The position numbers and the translations under genes are program-made. This document shows positions 1 to 13,308 of a stretch of 64,000 nucleotides of DNA, piece after piece. Below the pieces are notes generated by a model that saw nothing but the letters and a program-made list of their open reading frames with translations, made no database searches and had not been told where the DNA came from. This DNA is from Paraspadella gotoi (taxonomy: Eukaryota; Chaetognatha): the NCBI GenBank assembly GCA_051294375.1, contig CM119269.1, forward strand, positions 15,776,617-15,840,616, in the 5' to 3' direction. The stretch's first letter is position 1, and every line of letters begins with the position of its first letter.

Positions 1-571
1 TCTCTCTCTATCTCAGTCTCTCTCTCTCTCTCTCCTTGTGCGCTCTCTCGTGTCATCTCTCAGTCTGTCTCTCTCCTCTCGTTCTCACGTCGTTCGTGCG
101 AAGGATTGAGTCTGAATTTCGAATCGAATCTCCGCCACCTGCTCGTCCTTCCAGTCGGTGACACCGTTCTTCCGCCAAGCGTCTTTCCTCCTGGTTTATC
201 AGTCAGCCGTCTTTTAGTCAGACGTATTTTTCGGCAGGTTTCTTTCCGTCAGGCGTTTCTCTGTCGTTGTTTTTCGTCCTGGTCTGCTTGTCTCTTTACC
301 TGACTATTTGTCTGACCATCGTCTTTTTGCCCCTTTTGCGACACAATCTTCGGTTTCTTTGGCTACATCGCATGTTTTTTGTCAGTTGTACAACTTCAGT
401 TTCTGAAATTTTCTAGAGATTTTTTTCTATTTCAGAGAGAAGGAAAGCTACGCGGGTACCATAAAAATTCGGTATGGCTTTTTTTAAAATGCTATCTTTC
501 CGCTTTTTTTCCTCAAGATTAGAATCGATTTCAATGCGGTTTCTTTATTTTCAGATTTTTCGATCAAATTC
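1..571. other. Non-coding start of window
   Basis: It opens with a (TCTC)-rich stretch (1-90), then a repeated ...gtcagtc/tcgtc... pyrimidine-rich text with no domain-bearing frame. No gene is seen. Confidence 0.5.
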
Positions 572-573
572 AT

Positions 574-609
<36 letters not shown>

Positions 610-624
610 TTTTTCTTTCTTTCT

Positions 625-663
<39 letters not shown>

Positions 664-665
664 TT

Positions 666-725
<60 letters not shown>
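572..725. repeat. (TTTC)n-(TTTA)n-(TTTC)n compound microsatellite
   Basis: A central ttta block of about 36 bases is flanked by tttc blocks. The open frame across it is a composition effect. Confidence 0.95.
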
Positions 726-726
<1 letters not shown>

Positions 727-2645
727 TCCTTTTCATTTCCCTTTCTTTTCCGCCCTTACTTAACAGGCTCACCTGCTTGGTTCACGCGCGTCCAGGCGAG
801 AGCTTTTCCAGTAACGCGAGATCAATGAGAAAGAAGTAAAATATGCAAAAGGAAAAAACCTCCTTAGTCTTTCTTATTTTGAAATGGATCAGGAAGTAAA
901 AGAAGTGAAGTCTTAAGTAAGAGAGGGATTCTAGGTAGCGATCACGCTCGGGATTTCACGCCGTTGTTAAATCACCGGAAAATCTTTATGCTGCAGAAGG
1001 AACATTATGCATTATGCATTATGCGTTAACACTTTAAAGCTTTTCTTTTATTGTGTGCTTTCATCAATTTAGGCACGCTTATTAGTNNNNNNNNNNNNNN
1101 NNNNNNNNNNNNNNNNNNNNNNNNNNNNNNNNNNNNNNNNNNNNNNNNNNNNNNNNNNNNNNNNNNNNNNNNNNNNNNNNNNNNNNNNNNNNNNNNNNNN
1201 NNNNNNNNNNNNNNNNNNNNNNNNNNNNNNNNNNNNNNNNNNNNNNNNNNNNNNNNNNNNNNNNNNNNNNNNNNNNNNNNNNNNCACACGTCCAAGAGAA
1301 GAGATGTCACTATTTCCAATTGTGTAACTTCACGTGCTATCTAAACTGCCGAATAAAGAAATCACACGAGACGCAACATAGTTTTATTTTAAATAATACA
1401 AAAAATATAACTGTAATCAACATGTGATGTTATCAATGTCGATAAGCTCGCGCGAACTTTGACTTTGAGAGCGAAATCGCACTGAATATCAATTGCGCAT
1501 TTAAGGCAGGTCCGTTCTGCACGACCGCTGGAATGTGACTGTAAGCTTCGGCTACATTGCAAAGAAACAATGCACACTGATCCTTCCTTCTCTCTCTCCT
1601 CTTCTCTCTCGAGCCTTTCTTTTTCTTGCGACCCTTCGTCATTATCTTCCCGCTCGTCTTTTTCTCTCTCTTCACTCCCGTTCTTTCGATCCAAGTTGAC
1701 ACACATGAACGCCAGCGACAACCAACCCCGAATTAAAGTTACAAGCCGATATACAACGCTGCAGAGAATGCCTCACTTTCATTACTCTACTCTCTTCTTC
1801 TCTTTTTTCTTTCTTTTTCATTTTTCTTTACTTCTTCATTTTCTCTTGATCACACGATTGTGTTTCTTTCTCTTTTCCTTCTTCTTTCTTCTTGGTCCTC
1901 TCCTCTCTCTTCTCTCCTCTCTTCTCTCTCTCTCTCTCTCTCTCTCTCCTCGTCTCTCTCTCTCTCTCTCTACTTCTTTTCTCTCATCTCTTCTCTCTCC
2001 TCTCTCTCTCTCTTACTCTCTCCTCCTCTCTCTATCTCCTCTCTCTCCCCTCTCCTATCTCTCTCTCTCTCTCTCTTTTTCTGGCCTGGATTCGTCTTTA
2101 TTTTCGTCCCCAAAGATTTTCATTTGCATGTAATCGTCGCCAAGGGCCTTTTTGAGCAAAGAGCGACGAAATGATAGGAATTCTTCATATCGTTCACCAT
2201 ATTCCACCGCAATGGCTCTTTTTATGCCGCGCCCAAAATATGGCGCTCCATGTTGAGCCGGTTTTTCGGATAGAATGGATTATTGTCTACGAAAAATTAC
2301 TATATTCGTTTAAAATCATTCAAAAATTTTAACAATATAATAAATATTATACAAAACCGTGAGTCTTGAAAACTTGCAGCGTCTTGCCGGCCCAAAATCA
2401 GTAGGTGACTAAATCAATTTAATTTAATTTAATTTAATCTAATTTAATTTCATAATACATTCTCCAGCACTCATAGTAAAAAGAAATCACGAACGTATAT
2501 CGAGTCAGTGACAAATGGTAAATCCCATTAAAAATCGGTTCTCATTTTAAAAATCCTCGTTTTACTGCCGTCGTTACTCTGAGGATTAAGTCGCCTTCAC
2601 GGAGGCGGACAGAGAGAAAACAAGAACGGTAATTCAAATGTATTG
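726..2645. other. Non-coding stretch with a C/T-rich block
   Basis: It holds an attatgc triplication near 1003-1024, a 198-N gap, C/T-rich DNA at 1585-1690 and 1790-2082, and an (ATTTA)n pentamer tract at 2413-2450. The long Ser/Leu frames come from (CT)n. No gene is seen. Confidence 0.6.
1087..1284. other. Assembly gap, 198 N
   Basis: Run of N; no repeat is seen on either side. Confidence 1.
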
Positions 2646-3393
2646 CGCCACAGTGACTCCCTTATCACGTGTATTTCTCGTGACATGTTATTATATGACA
2701 TGACATGATGTGACATGACATGAATACATGACTACAAAAACTTTCTTAGACCGTATATTTTTGACATGCACTGAATCAAAATTCTGTCTTTTATTCTGTC
2801 TTTTATTCCTTATAGTTTTAGGATTTCCTGAAGGCAGCGCTAGGAGTCCCTTAGATTTGAGTTTGTTTTTTTTGTTTTAACAAATGAGCAACCAACAATA
2901 GTTAAATTATATGAATTTTTAATGTAAGTGACCGACTTACCGAGTGACTGACTGACCAAAAAGTGACTCGCGACGCAACTAAAAAGGGAATTTCGTCGAA
3001 TGCGTTTCTGCCCCTCAGTCTTAACTTAAATCATCTTAACTTAAATCATCATATTTATTTATTATTAACCAATGATTTTTTAGTTGTGTCGCGAGTACTC
3101 GCGGAGCAATTCTATGAGACACTTTTAGGTTGGTCGGTCGCTTTGTCAGTCGGTATGTCTGTCTGTTGGTCTGTCCCACTTATTTTAAAAATGCAAATAA
3201 TTCGCCTATAGTTAGTTGCTCATTTGTTAAGACAGAAGAAAGAATTCCGATGCAGTGCGTATCATAAATAGACAGGCTAGAAAAGTTATTGTTGTCATTT
3301 AGTCATGTCATGTGGCGTCTTGCCATGTCATGTCACGTCATGTCCTGTCATGTCACGAGAAATACACGTGAAAATAAAGTCACTGCGGCGCAG
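2646..3393. mobile_element. Fold-back (MITE-like) element with nested inverted repeats
   Basis: Outer arms 2666-2687 and 3349-3370 are exact 22-bp inverted repeats (core CACGTGTATTTCTCGTGA), continued outward by a weaker match to gtcactg(c/t)ggcg. Inside are AACAAATGAGCAAC (2879-2892) against its complement at 3215-3228, and ACTCGCGACGCAACTAAAAA (2966-2985) against 3077-3096 with one mismatch. Next to the arms are runs of catgt/acatg repeats. No transposase frame is present, so this would be a non-autonomous element. Confidence 0.8.
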
Positions 3394-4566
3394 AACATCG
3401 GATGAACCGATCTTGTTTTCGTTAAATTTAACGCGATTTTCTACTCAAGCGACCGAAAAAGCAAATAATAATTAAAATAAACAAAATCGAATATTTTTTG
3501 CAACCAGTGATTTTTTTTTCTCCCGTCGTTCGTGTGAGTCGGAGGCTGAAGAGAGAGAACGGAATCCCGTGGGAAATCGGGTTTTGGTCATTGCAGAGAT
3601 TGCAAGGAATCGTCGGGGGAAGGATGTTGCTTCTTTTCTTTTGCTGATGGTAAACCTTACTTTTAACTTTGGGTATGAGAGCCGGCATAAAAACATAAAT
3701 AAAAATCTTTATTGACAAAAACAATCATCGAAAACATTATGGATTATCTCTGTCTCTTTCCATTTAAAAAAAATATAGTCTAGTATGGAATATCATTTTT
3801 TTTTCACTTTTTTTTGGAAAATCTCGCTTTTTTTCCTTCTAAACTTAACTATATTTTACTTAAGCGAGATTTTTAAGCTCGAATAAATAAGAAAAAAAAT
3901 TCTTTTAAGTTTGGGATTTTTTGTAATATATCCTTTCAGGGATTTTGCCTCTCGAGGCCACACTTTCATCTTAAATCATAAATTGGGGGGGAAAAAAATT
4001 CCGGTGGTCGACAGTCGACATCGCCTTTTTGAAATAGGGAAAAAGTTGTAGGAATATAGCGTGTAAAGAAAAAGAAAATATATATAGCCATATTATATTG
4101 GTAGTTATAAAAAATCATTACATTATAAAAGAATATACTTTACATAAAGAATATAATTAAATTTAATATATAGTGAAATAAAGTATTATTTTACATTTAA
4201 TAAAAAATTTTAAAGTCTAATATAGTAAAACAAGTAATCTTGCAATTTTTCTTAAAAAGGAAACGTTTTTAAAAAGTTTCATACCATTGATAAATTATAC
4301 TTCATCTAATTTATTTTCATTTTGTATTCATAGGTTAGTTCTTAAAAGTAATATCTCCCAATAGAAAGACAGAATGACCGATAAATATATAATTAAGTCG
4401 CTATAATAAAGATTTTGAAACTACTTTGTGTTTACGTTAAAAAAAATTATATGACTAATGACATGAGATTAAACAGTTAAAAAACGAGGAAAAAAGAACG
4501 CTGTGACAGGAACAGGAGTGACTGGCAAGCAAGAGAGAGAGAGAGAGAAGGAGAGAGAAGAGAAGA

Positions 4567-4601
<35 letters not shown>

Positions 4602-6175
4602 AGGAGATTAGAGAGGGGGAGGAGCGACTGACAGAAAAAAAAACTTGAAATTCGCCGTAATCCAAAGGAGGTGATATAAAAAAAAGTCACGATTTCCAAT
4701 AAACGTCCCCAAGCAAATTCCAGGTCGTCACCTTGTCAATGATTCTTCCCAGTCGTCCGAGTTTCTCCGCCTCCATCTTTTTTCCACCTTTTTAACCACC
4801 TTTTTTCCCCACCTTCTTCGCCACTTTTTTTACCACTCTTTTCGCCACCTTTTTCGCCATTTTTTTTCCTCACTTTTTTGCAGGCTTTTTCTTGCTCAGA
4901 GCTTCCCATTGTTACCTAACCGATGATAGAAAAAAAAACTTTCAGCAAATTGTGTTAAGCTTGTCAGATGTGTTTCAAAAAGTTTACAACCAGATACTGA
5001 CAGAGAAGATGCATTAAGTGAGTGGAATGATGATAAAGTGACTCGACCATTTGCAATATCAAAGTGAGTCAATTATCAATTATCACCGAACTGGACAGAC
5101 AATGAACTGAATCGATTGGCAGTCTATTTCATCCGGAGAGTCGAGAGCCAGACCAGGAATTGACTCAATCCTGTTTCACCATTTCAATCTCAGATGGAAG
5201 GCCTCGCCTCCACCTTGGCGCCTCACCGTCGCCAACCGATGTCTCTTCCGCCCATTTGAGGCTCGAACGAGGGAGAGAGGGGAAGGGAGAAAGGGGAGGG
5301 GGCAAGGGTGCAAGAAGGAAGGTGGGGCGATGGAAACGGGTAAGTGGACCAGTTGGAAAAGTGAGGCTGCAAGAAAAGGCGATGAAAACGATAAAGGCAA
5401 CAATATAACAATACACCCGTGGAGATGCTAGCATCCCAGGCACGAAGGGACTTTGGAAAAGTTCAGTGGGTCCGCGCTGCCGCCGCTTCGACCATGCAAA
5501 TTTCTTAGGTGGAGACAAGTGGGGTCGTACAAGGGTGACGGAGAAGGAGGGTGCAGTTGAGGGAGTTGTAGGCGATCAGCCGTTTCGCAAGGTTCAACGA
5601 CGCTGGCGAGGTGCGGCGCGGGCTGCGCAGTTTTAATCCTCGTCTCAGGAGGCGCAGGTGCGATGCAGTCGATTTTGACGATCGACGATCGTCCATTTCG
5701 CCGATGCTCTTTTTTTTTGTTTTCGTCTTGAATTTCCGATTCCAGAACAAAATAGAAACACTGGCGTCTGTTATCCGCTGATCTCCTTTCCACGCTCGCT
5801 GATTTTGGGTCACTGAAAGGGGGGGGTGGGCGAGTTGGTTGACAAATGAAGCTAACTTTTTTTGTTTGAAAAAGGTTTCTTTTCTCTTGTCTCTGGTAGT
5901 TTTTTTTACAGTATTGCGAAATAAAATTATTTTCAAAAAGACAATATAATCAGTCTGATATGATTATTGATTAGTATTATTAAGCTGAGAGTTTCAGTTA
6001 AGGATTTTTGGATGCTTCGTTAACGACTGCTCATTTGTTTCGTCAACCACGTCGAAGATTCCCGCGTGTTTCTCCTCCATATTCGACCATGAGCCTCGTT
6101 TTCGATTAGGGCAGATTTCGAAATCAGAACGAGAAAACCCTACGGATTTCGCACTCTCTCTCTCTCTCTCTCTCT

Positions 6176-6200
6176 NNNNNNNNNNNNNNNNNNNNNNNNN
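6176..6200. other. Assembly gap, 25 N
   Basis: It sits at the end of a (CT)n tract. 25 looks like a fixed placeholder, since four gaps here have this length. Confidence 1.
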
Positions 6201-7170
6201 TAAAGCGCATTTGTGACGGAATCTCTCAGAATACTAATCCTCAAGGTTTGAAATGGATCTTACTTTCCAATACAATCTTTTAAAACATGCGAGTTATATA
6301 TACTTAAAATCTTCTCATCCTATAATTATCCTATTCTTCAAAGTTGAAATCGGATATATTTCTTCATAATATTTTTAAACACCTGCTAGTCACTATAATT
6401 ATATCATCGCGTCTTTCTTTTCCTACAGTTCAAGTCGGTTCTCAAATGATATTCTAAAATCGACAAATGTACTTTCAACCTAAAGTGACAGCCGGTAAAA
6501 TTAATGTCATCATAGTTTGAAGTTGGCCCCCGGCAGAGCGTTTTTGGAGGGTAATGGTATTTGAAATGGCGATTCTACAGAGCATTATTCCATTCTTCTC
6601 GCACAACAAGTCATATTAAATATTCTTTCAGGCACAGTGGGCGGGTTTGGGGAAAGAACAAACAACAACAACAAAGATGGTGCCGATGAAATTAGCTCTG
6701 AACAGAAGTCGGAGCCATCAACCCAATTTGTCCGGTAAACGATTCTCATTGCGTCTGTTTCCAAGTAAGCTATTTTGACAAACTCAGTTTTGTTATTGTA
6801 AAATTCAATCGTTAAATACGAGTTTAAAAAAGTAATGCTCAATCGTTATAGTCTCTCACTTATTACTTTTCTTGCACTGTCACAAATACGAAGAGAAGTA
6901 GACAGGTGGAAATATAGACAGTACATGGAGAGAGAGGAGAGAGAGAGAGAGAGAGTCCAGTAAATTGCTTCCCTAAACCATAAACAAAAACAAAGATGCC
7001 ATAAAACCAAAATCTTTTACCTCTCGGTTTTTCCTTTTGCCCTTTTTAGTTTTCTTTGATTTCTACAACAGACAATTGTTAATAAAATAATTCCGGATCA
7101 GTAACGCCTTTTTTTTCAAATTATTCACAAAAATAGCACATTTTGCGCGAATCTGTGATTGGTCAAATTC

Positions 7171-7182
7171 GGTCACGTGACC
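7171..7182. promoter_or_regulatory. Palindromic E-box GGTCACGTGACC
   Basis: This perfect 12-bp palindrome contains GTCACGTGAC, the core bound by bHLH-zip factors of the USF/MITF/TFEB type. An inverted CCAAT (gattgg) sits about 14 bases upstream. No gene start is seen nearby, so function is unproven. Confidence 0.25.
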
Positions 7183-8548
7183 TTAACAATCTTCGTTATA
7201 TTTTAAAGACTTTTTTTACTAGTAAATCAATGCTTATTTAAATTAGCTTGTTCTAATGTATACTATTTTGCATAAAAAAATTTTTCTATTTTAAATTTTT
7301 TAAACAATATTAAAGAGTAAAACCGAAAAAGTAAGTGTGTCAGAAAAACAAGCCAAAGTGCGGTCAAGCACGGCAAAAGAATACTTTAAAATTTTTCTCT
7401 TAATCTTTGCCTCTTCTTCTCTTCTCTTTCTTACTCTACAATATCTCTCTCTCTTCCTGTCTTCGTAAATCTCATTCCTTGTATTTTCTTCTACTAACAA
7501 TTTCTGGCTATATTTTTAACATTTCGGCCAAATACCGTTTTTGAATGCTTTTACTAACAAAAAGAAGCGGATCTACATTTTTGTCCCTAAATTCATGTGA
7601 TCTTTCATTTCAACAATTGTTTTTTCAAAAAACTTTTATAATATATATCTTAACTAATACATTACAAATAATTTTTTTTTTTCACAATATCATTTAAAAT
7701 ATCTTCGAAAACATAAATAAATAGAAAAGTCCAATCGGTATTTACGGTAAGATATGACTTTTAGGAAACTTTTCTCATTGTATCTCCCTCCCTCCTCCCC
7801 TCCTCTATCTCTCTCTCCATCCTCTCTCTCCACCGCTTCTCTTTCCCTAGAATCGACGTTTCGTCTGTTTTTCCAGAGATTTATTCCTCTTCGCCGTCAG
7901 AGGCGTTAGGGTTGAGATTCTTCCCCGTTGGCCTTTTGTTCGCATCTCGTCCGTCGATCGCGCTGGAAAAGGCATATCGCTCTCTCGAGCGTATGATTCG
8001 CGTTTTGACGAGAGGCCATTTTCGGACAGATATTGAGATGAAGATTTGGTCGAAAACTGACCTAGATTTTGTTATGATTTCTCCGAGATTTGGGATCGAA
8101 TTGACCCAGTTTAGAAATCCAAAATTAGAATGTGCGATTTGATAGTAATAACATTCTGGTATTAGAGTTCATTTTAAACATTTCAGACGTGGAATTTTAT
8201 TAAGACTAGTAGTCTTCAAAGTATCATCTTTTTTTTATGAAAATTAAAATAGTTTCATACATTGAGCTTTTTTAATTTGTTATAATTGAAAATTATTTTT
8301 AATCAATTTCGGCAAATCGGACGGATTTTTTTAGCCAATTTCCATGCAATCACAATTCACACTCTTCGGGCGAGATCTCTCGTCGTTCACTCGTGATTTT
8401 TTTTTTCACGGCTTCTCGCGGTTTTTTGTTCTCGAGTTACGCAATCACATCACAGCTAATTATGAATCCCTTTTGTTTTCATAATTTTTGCTTCGTGATT
8501 TCGAAAATGCAAAAAAAAAAAGTATTGGATAACGAAGTATGGGAGAAA

Positions 8549-8602
8549 CAGAGAGAGAGAGAGAGAGAGAGAGATGAGACGAGAGAGAGAGAGAGAAGAG
8601 AC

Positions 8603-8645
<43 letters not shown>
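8549..8645. repeat. (GA)n microsatellite
   Basis: GA dinucleotides interrupted by gac and gaaga steps. Confidence 0.95.
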
Positions 8646-8648
<3 letters not shown>

Positions 8649-9482
8649 AAAAAAAAAAATAACGGAGAAGAGGAAGAAAAAAATCAGAATTTCAGATTCC
8701 GCTCCGCTATTTTCAGATTCCAGCTTCATCCAAGAGACCATGTTTACACCAAAAGCCTCGGGAATGGGCCGGACCGGAACTTTGGATTTGTGCGGGAAAG
8801 GATGGAGTATGGTGGGGCGGTGGGGTTGGAAAGGATGAGGTATTGGTGGGGTGGGGGTCGGGAAAGGAGGGAGGCGGATAGGGGGTTCTAAAAGGGGGGG
8901 GGGAAGATTGGCGGGAGGGATCGATGGAAAAAGCAAAGATTAGACGAGAAAAAAATTTTAGGGGAGGAAGGCAGGAAAGGGAAAAAAGGGAAGATGAAAA
9001 AAGAAAGGAGAAAGGAAAAGAAAGAGAGAGAAGTTGAATAGAGGAGAGAGGAAAAGGAATCAAGGGCCGATAGTAGAGAAAGAAAAAAGGACAGGCAAGG
9101 GAGACTAAGGGGAAAAATATTTTTTTCTTAGGGAGGGAAGTAGTGATCGGAAAAAGGAGGGAAAGGAAAGGAGAAAAGAGAAAAATGGGAACCGTAGAGA
9201 AAGGAATAAGGGCTGACAAACGAAATAAAAGGGAAGAGCGAGGCTAGGGTAAGATATGAACTATAAAGGTAAACGAAATAACAGGGAGGGAGAAAATGAA
9301 TGAAGGAGTCATAAAAGAAGAGGGAGGAGAGAAGGAGATATGTGGGAGGGTGCAGGTGTAGGTGCAGGGAATAGAGAGAAAAGAGATTAGAAAGTCAGAA
9401 TCCGCAATTGAGGTCGAGCGAGAAGCGGCGTCACTCAAATGTCGAAATCCACGGAGGCCGGATTTGAGAGCTGGAACCAAAA

Positions 9483-9514
<32 letters not shown>

Positions 9515-10670
9515 CGACGACGATGATGTCGACGATGAAGTTAGCAATCAAGGGACGACACGTCCCTTCGAACCGGCTCTGTCTTTCATGGAGGGACAGA
9601 ATCGCCGAGNNNNNNNNNNNNNNNNNNNNNNNNNNNNNNNNNNNNNNNNNNNNNNNNNNNNNNNNNNNNNNNNNNNNNNNNNNNNNNNNNNNNNNNNNNN
9701 NNNNNNNNNNNNNNNNNNNNNNNNNNNNNNNNNNNNNNNNNNNNNNNNNNNNNNNNNNNNNNNNNNNNNNNNNNNNNNNNNNNNNNNNNNNNNNNNNNNN
9801 NNNNNNNNNNNNNNNNNNNNNNNNNNNNNNNNNNNNNNNNNNNNNNNNNNNNNNNNNNNNNNNNNNNNNNNNNNNNNNNNNNNNNNNNNNNNNNNNNNNN
9901 NNNNNNNNNNNNNNNNNNNNNNNNNNNNNNNNNNNNNNNNNNNNNNNNNNNNNNNNNNNNNNNNNNNNNNNNNNNNNNNNNNNNNNNNNNNNNNNNNNNN
10001 NNNNNNNNNNNNNNNNNNNNNNNNNNNNNNNNNATAAAAGAGATAGTATGAATAAAAAATCGTTGAATTTCCAAAAAATTGAATTCTACGAATCCGTTAT
10101 CTATCATACACCGAAACACCATCATTCGTAAAAATATTCCGGAACAAAATGTGAAAAAGAAAAAAAAATATTCTCCCTCCCAATTTTTTTTTGCCTATTT
10201 ATTCGAATAAATTTTTTTTTAAAAAATTCGGTTTTTTTTTGCTGATTCGACTTTCGAGCGTCAATTTGCTCGATTAATCGTTAATTCTGATTAAAAAAAA
10301 AAAAAAAATCGGCAGCGATTAAAATAAAATCGATTATAAATCTAAAATTGATTCCAAATCGATTCCTACATATATATTGAAACTGACAAATTTCACTCTC
10401 GACCAATAGGAATTTAATTGATCTCTCAGTCAAATGACCGTTAAGCACCATTTCTTTTTTTTTATCGCTTTGACATGAAATGGTTCAACCGAGGGTCATT
10501 TCTATGGATTGTCGTCGTTGTTGTTGATTAAATTGATTCTGTTTCATTCGGATAAAAGCTTTTCTCGAAGACGGTGAAAAAAAATTGTAAAACATTGAAA
10601 ATCCAATTACTTAAAATCCTGATCTTATTGTAATTTCCAAATGAGGTTTATGCAATTTAAAAATATAACG
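8646..10670. other. Purine-rich DNA, (GAT)n tract and 424-N gap
   Basis: From 8640 to 9400 the + strand is strongly purine-rich. At 9483-9513 lies (GAT)n followed by gacgacgacgatgatg. After the gap the sequence is AT-rich, with several attcga/tcgatt steps. No gene is seen. Confidence 0.55.
9610..10033. other. Assembly gap, 424 N
   Basis: Run of N. Confidence 1.
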
Positions 10671-11290
10671 AATATGAAGATCGATTGTAGAGACGGACAT
10701 ACTAGAGTAGAGATGGCCAAAGGAATTTGTCAAGTGTCTCACCGAGTCACCGTGAACGAAAGACTTTAATAATTAAAGTGAAAGGGAATCATTTTTTGGT
10801 GATAGGGTAGATGATGGAGAAAAAAGGGCTGGACTTGTCAAATTGAAAATCATGTGGTGATGGAGTTAAAAAAGCTGGAGTTGTGAAATTTAAAATTTGT
10901 GGAGATTGAGTTTCGGAGTCAACAACAGCTGAATGTCACGGATAGAGTCAACAATGGCTGCAGTTGTGATTTTGAAAAGTTGGACAATGAATGTATACTA
11001 CATGAAATTGAATGTCATGTGATGGAATGTTGCAGACTAGAACGGAGGTAGTCGTGATTTTGAATACTTTTTCGAAGTGAATGTAAATTATAGGAGAGAT
11101 GGAATGATAAATTTCTAAAATTTAGAGGAAAGTCATAAAGGATTAATAAAATGACGCAAAATGGTGATAGGAGGTTGTGGAGGTGAAGAAACATTTTAGG
11201 AAGGAGAATTAAAAACGAAACCATGACATTTAATGTCTCGGAGCTTTGACGACAAAGCGATGACGGAATGGGGTTTCCGTGTAGTGATGA
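10671..11290. repeat. 620-bp duplicated block, left copy
   Basis: It is the same as 11328-11941 apart from scattered one-base indels, and it abuts a 25-N gap. The pattern fits an over-filled gap where one locus was written twice. Confidence 0.9.
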
Positions 11291-11315
11291 NNNNNNNNNN
11301 NNNNNNNNNNNNNNN
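11291..11315. other. Assembly gap, 25 N
   Basis: It lies between the two copies of the 620-bp block. Confidence 1.
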
Positions 11316-11327
11316 CAGCGAAGAATG

Positions 11328-11941
11328 AATATGAAGATCGAATTGTAGAGACGGAACAACTTAGAGTAGAGATGGCCAAAGGATTTTGTCAAGTGTCTCA
11401 CGAGTCTACCGTGAACGAAAGACTTAATAATTAAAGTGAAAAGGGAATCTTTTTTTGGTGATAGGGTAGATGATGGAGAAAAAGGCTGGACTTGTCAAAT
11501 TGAAATCATGTGGTGATGGAGTTAAAAAAGCTGGAGTTGTGAATTTAAAATTTGGGAGATTGAGTTTCGGAGTCAACAACAGCTGAATGTCACGGATAGA
11601 GTCAACAATGGCTGCAGTTGTGATTTGAAAGTGGACAATGAATGTATACTACATGAATGAATGTCATGTGATGGAATGTTGCAGACTAGAACGGAGGGTA
11701 GTCGTGATTTTGGAATACCTTTTTCGAAGATTGAATGTAAATTATAGGAGAGATGGAATGATAAATTTCTAAAATTAGAGGAAAGTCATAAAGGATTAAT
11801 AAAATGACGCAAAATGGTGATAGGAGGTTGTGGAGGTGAAGAAACATTTTAGGAAGGAGAATTAAAAACGAAACCATGACATTTAATGTCTCGGAGCTTT
11901 GACGACAAGCGATGACGGAATGGGTTTCCGTGTAGTGATGA
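11328..11941. repeat. 620-bp duplicated block, right copy
   Basis: Shared landmarks include agagatggccaaagga, gggtagatgatggag, gagtcaacaacagctgaatg, gaggttgtggaggtgaag and gtttccgtgtagtgatga. It lacks several bases present in the left copy within homopolymers. Confidence 0.9.
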
Positions 11942-12069
11942 CAGGCCTTGGCGAGGGTGACACGCGGTGATGACAAAGGGGAGACTAACGATGGAGCCAC
12001 CATCGGCGCCAAAGTCCTGGCTGACGTTGAAGATGGGTAAACTCGTGATCCTATTGTTAAGCGTGAGGA

Positions 12070-12075
12070 AGGAGG

Positions 12076-12169
<94 letters not shown>

Positions 12170-12170
12170 G
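12070..12170. repeat. (GA)n microsatellite
   Basis: About 100 bases of GA with one gaa break. Confidence 0.95.
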
Positions 12171-12472
12171 GTCGGAGGAGAAAGGAGTAGGAATGAAGAG
12201 TAAGGAAAGAAGAGAGAAAGAAGTCATCTATCGAAAAGACAAAGTTAAAAAAAAAAACGAATCCTTTTGTGGTCGTAGATGTGGTTGAAACGTGGAGGAT
12301 CTCCGACCACGCGGGCATCATCGCTCCTTGCCCCCTTCCTGTGGGGAATGAGGAAACGCGTCATAAAACGAAGTGGAACTAAAATGTTTTTCAAGCATAT
12401 TTTACTCGTTTCGCCCGGCGAGTTGTTAGTTGGACCCATGAGTACAGACTTTGAAAGGGGGGTTTAATGGAG

Positions 12473-12474
<2 letters not shown>

Positions 12475-12549
<75 letters not shown>
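12475..12549. repeat. (GA)n microsatellite
   Basis: About 70 bases of uninterrupted GA after a short purine lead-in. Confidence 0.95.
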
Positions 12550-12551
<2 letters not shown>

Positions 12552-13308
12552 CGAAGCAAAGGAGTTTACGACCTAATTGAATGAGGTCCGCATTTAGGGA
12601 TGGCGTTTTCTACTGCTTCTTCTTCTTCTTCTTCTTCGGCACTATTTGTCAAAAGCGCCCCTTGTCTTTTCCTAATTCGAGAGCTAAATCCTTAACCTAA
12701 TATCTAAACCGGACCATTTATCTAATCCTTAACCTTAATCTTAAAACCTCCAAATAACTTTAATTCTGAATTTAAGCGGAAATTGAGCGCTTTTGGAAAA
12801 GAATGCTTCAACTTCATTATATTTTCTTGTTTCTTTCCTTTTTTTTTTCTTCAACTTATTTTTCTATAATCACCTTCTTTCTTTCTCTCCTGAATCTCCT
12901 TCCTTTTGTAATTATTCTCTCCTTCCTCTTCCTTCTTTTTCCGACTTCATCTTTCACTTTCCATTAGGCACAAGACAACGAAGTTCCTCTTTTTTCTTTC
13001 GAAAAAGATTTTTTTGCTTCTGGAGATTTTCTATTGACGCTGGTCTGTCGGTCGGTGTGTCTGTCTGAGTGTCTCTCTGTTTGTTTGTCTGTCTGACTCT
13101 GGACTTTATTCTTTGCTCCGGATCTCCGTTAAACAAATTAGAAAAAAATTGCAATGTGTTGAAAACTTTTTAAAATAATTTTGAATAATTTTTTGGCAGA
13201 TCTTCTGACAGCTTGTCGGTTCGTCGTTCCCACCCATAAATCATGTCGGTATGTCACTTACATCATCTCAGAATATCGAATTACATGATAAATTATGCAA
13301 AACTATTG
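12550..13308. other. Non-coding stretch
   Basis: It has a (CTT)n run at 12616-12638, T-rich DNA, and a gtctgt-rich patch (13040-13095) that leads towards the (CCGT)n tract. No gene is seen. Confidence 0.5.

Larger units (their letters stand above)
3394..8548. other. AT-rich non-coding DNA
   Basis: It contains a (GA)n tract (4530-4613), a degenerate ccacctttttt repeat (4780-4880), a more GC-rich patch (5160-5800) without a credible exon, a (CT)n tract running into a 25-N gap, and a short (GA)n at 6930-6956. No domain is recognised in any frame. Confidence 0.55.

Noticed and set aside
1570-2174. Long Ser/Leu-rich or Arg/Glu-rich open frames over C/T- and GA-rich DNA (also at 12 kb, 28.5 kb, 37.3 kb, 40.2 kb, 45 kb, 49.3 kb and 56.6 kb)
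   Set aside because: Dinucleotide and tetranucleotide repeats are open in several frames by composition. The peptides are pure LS or RE repeats with no flanking domain or splice borders.
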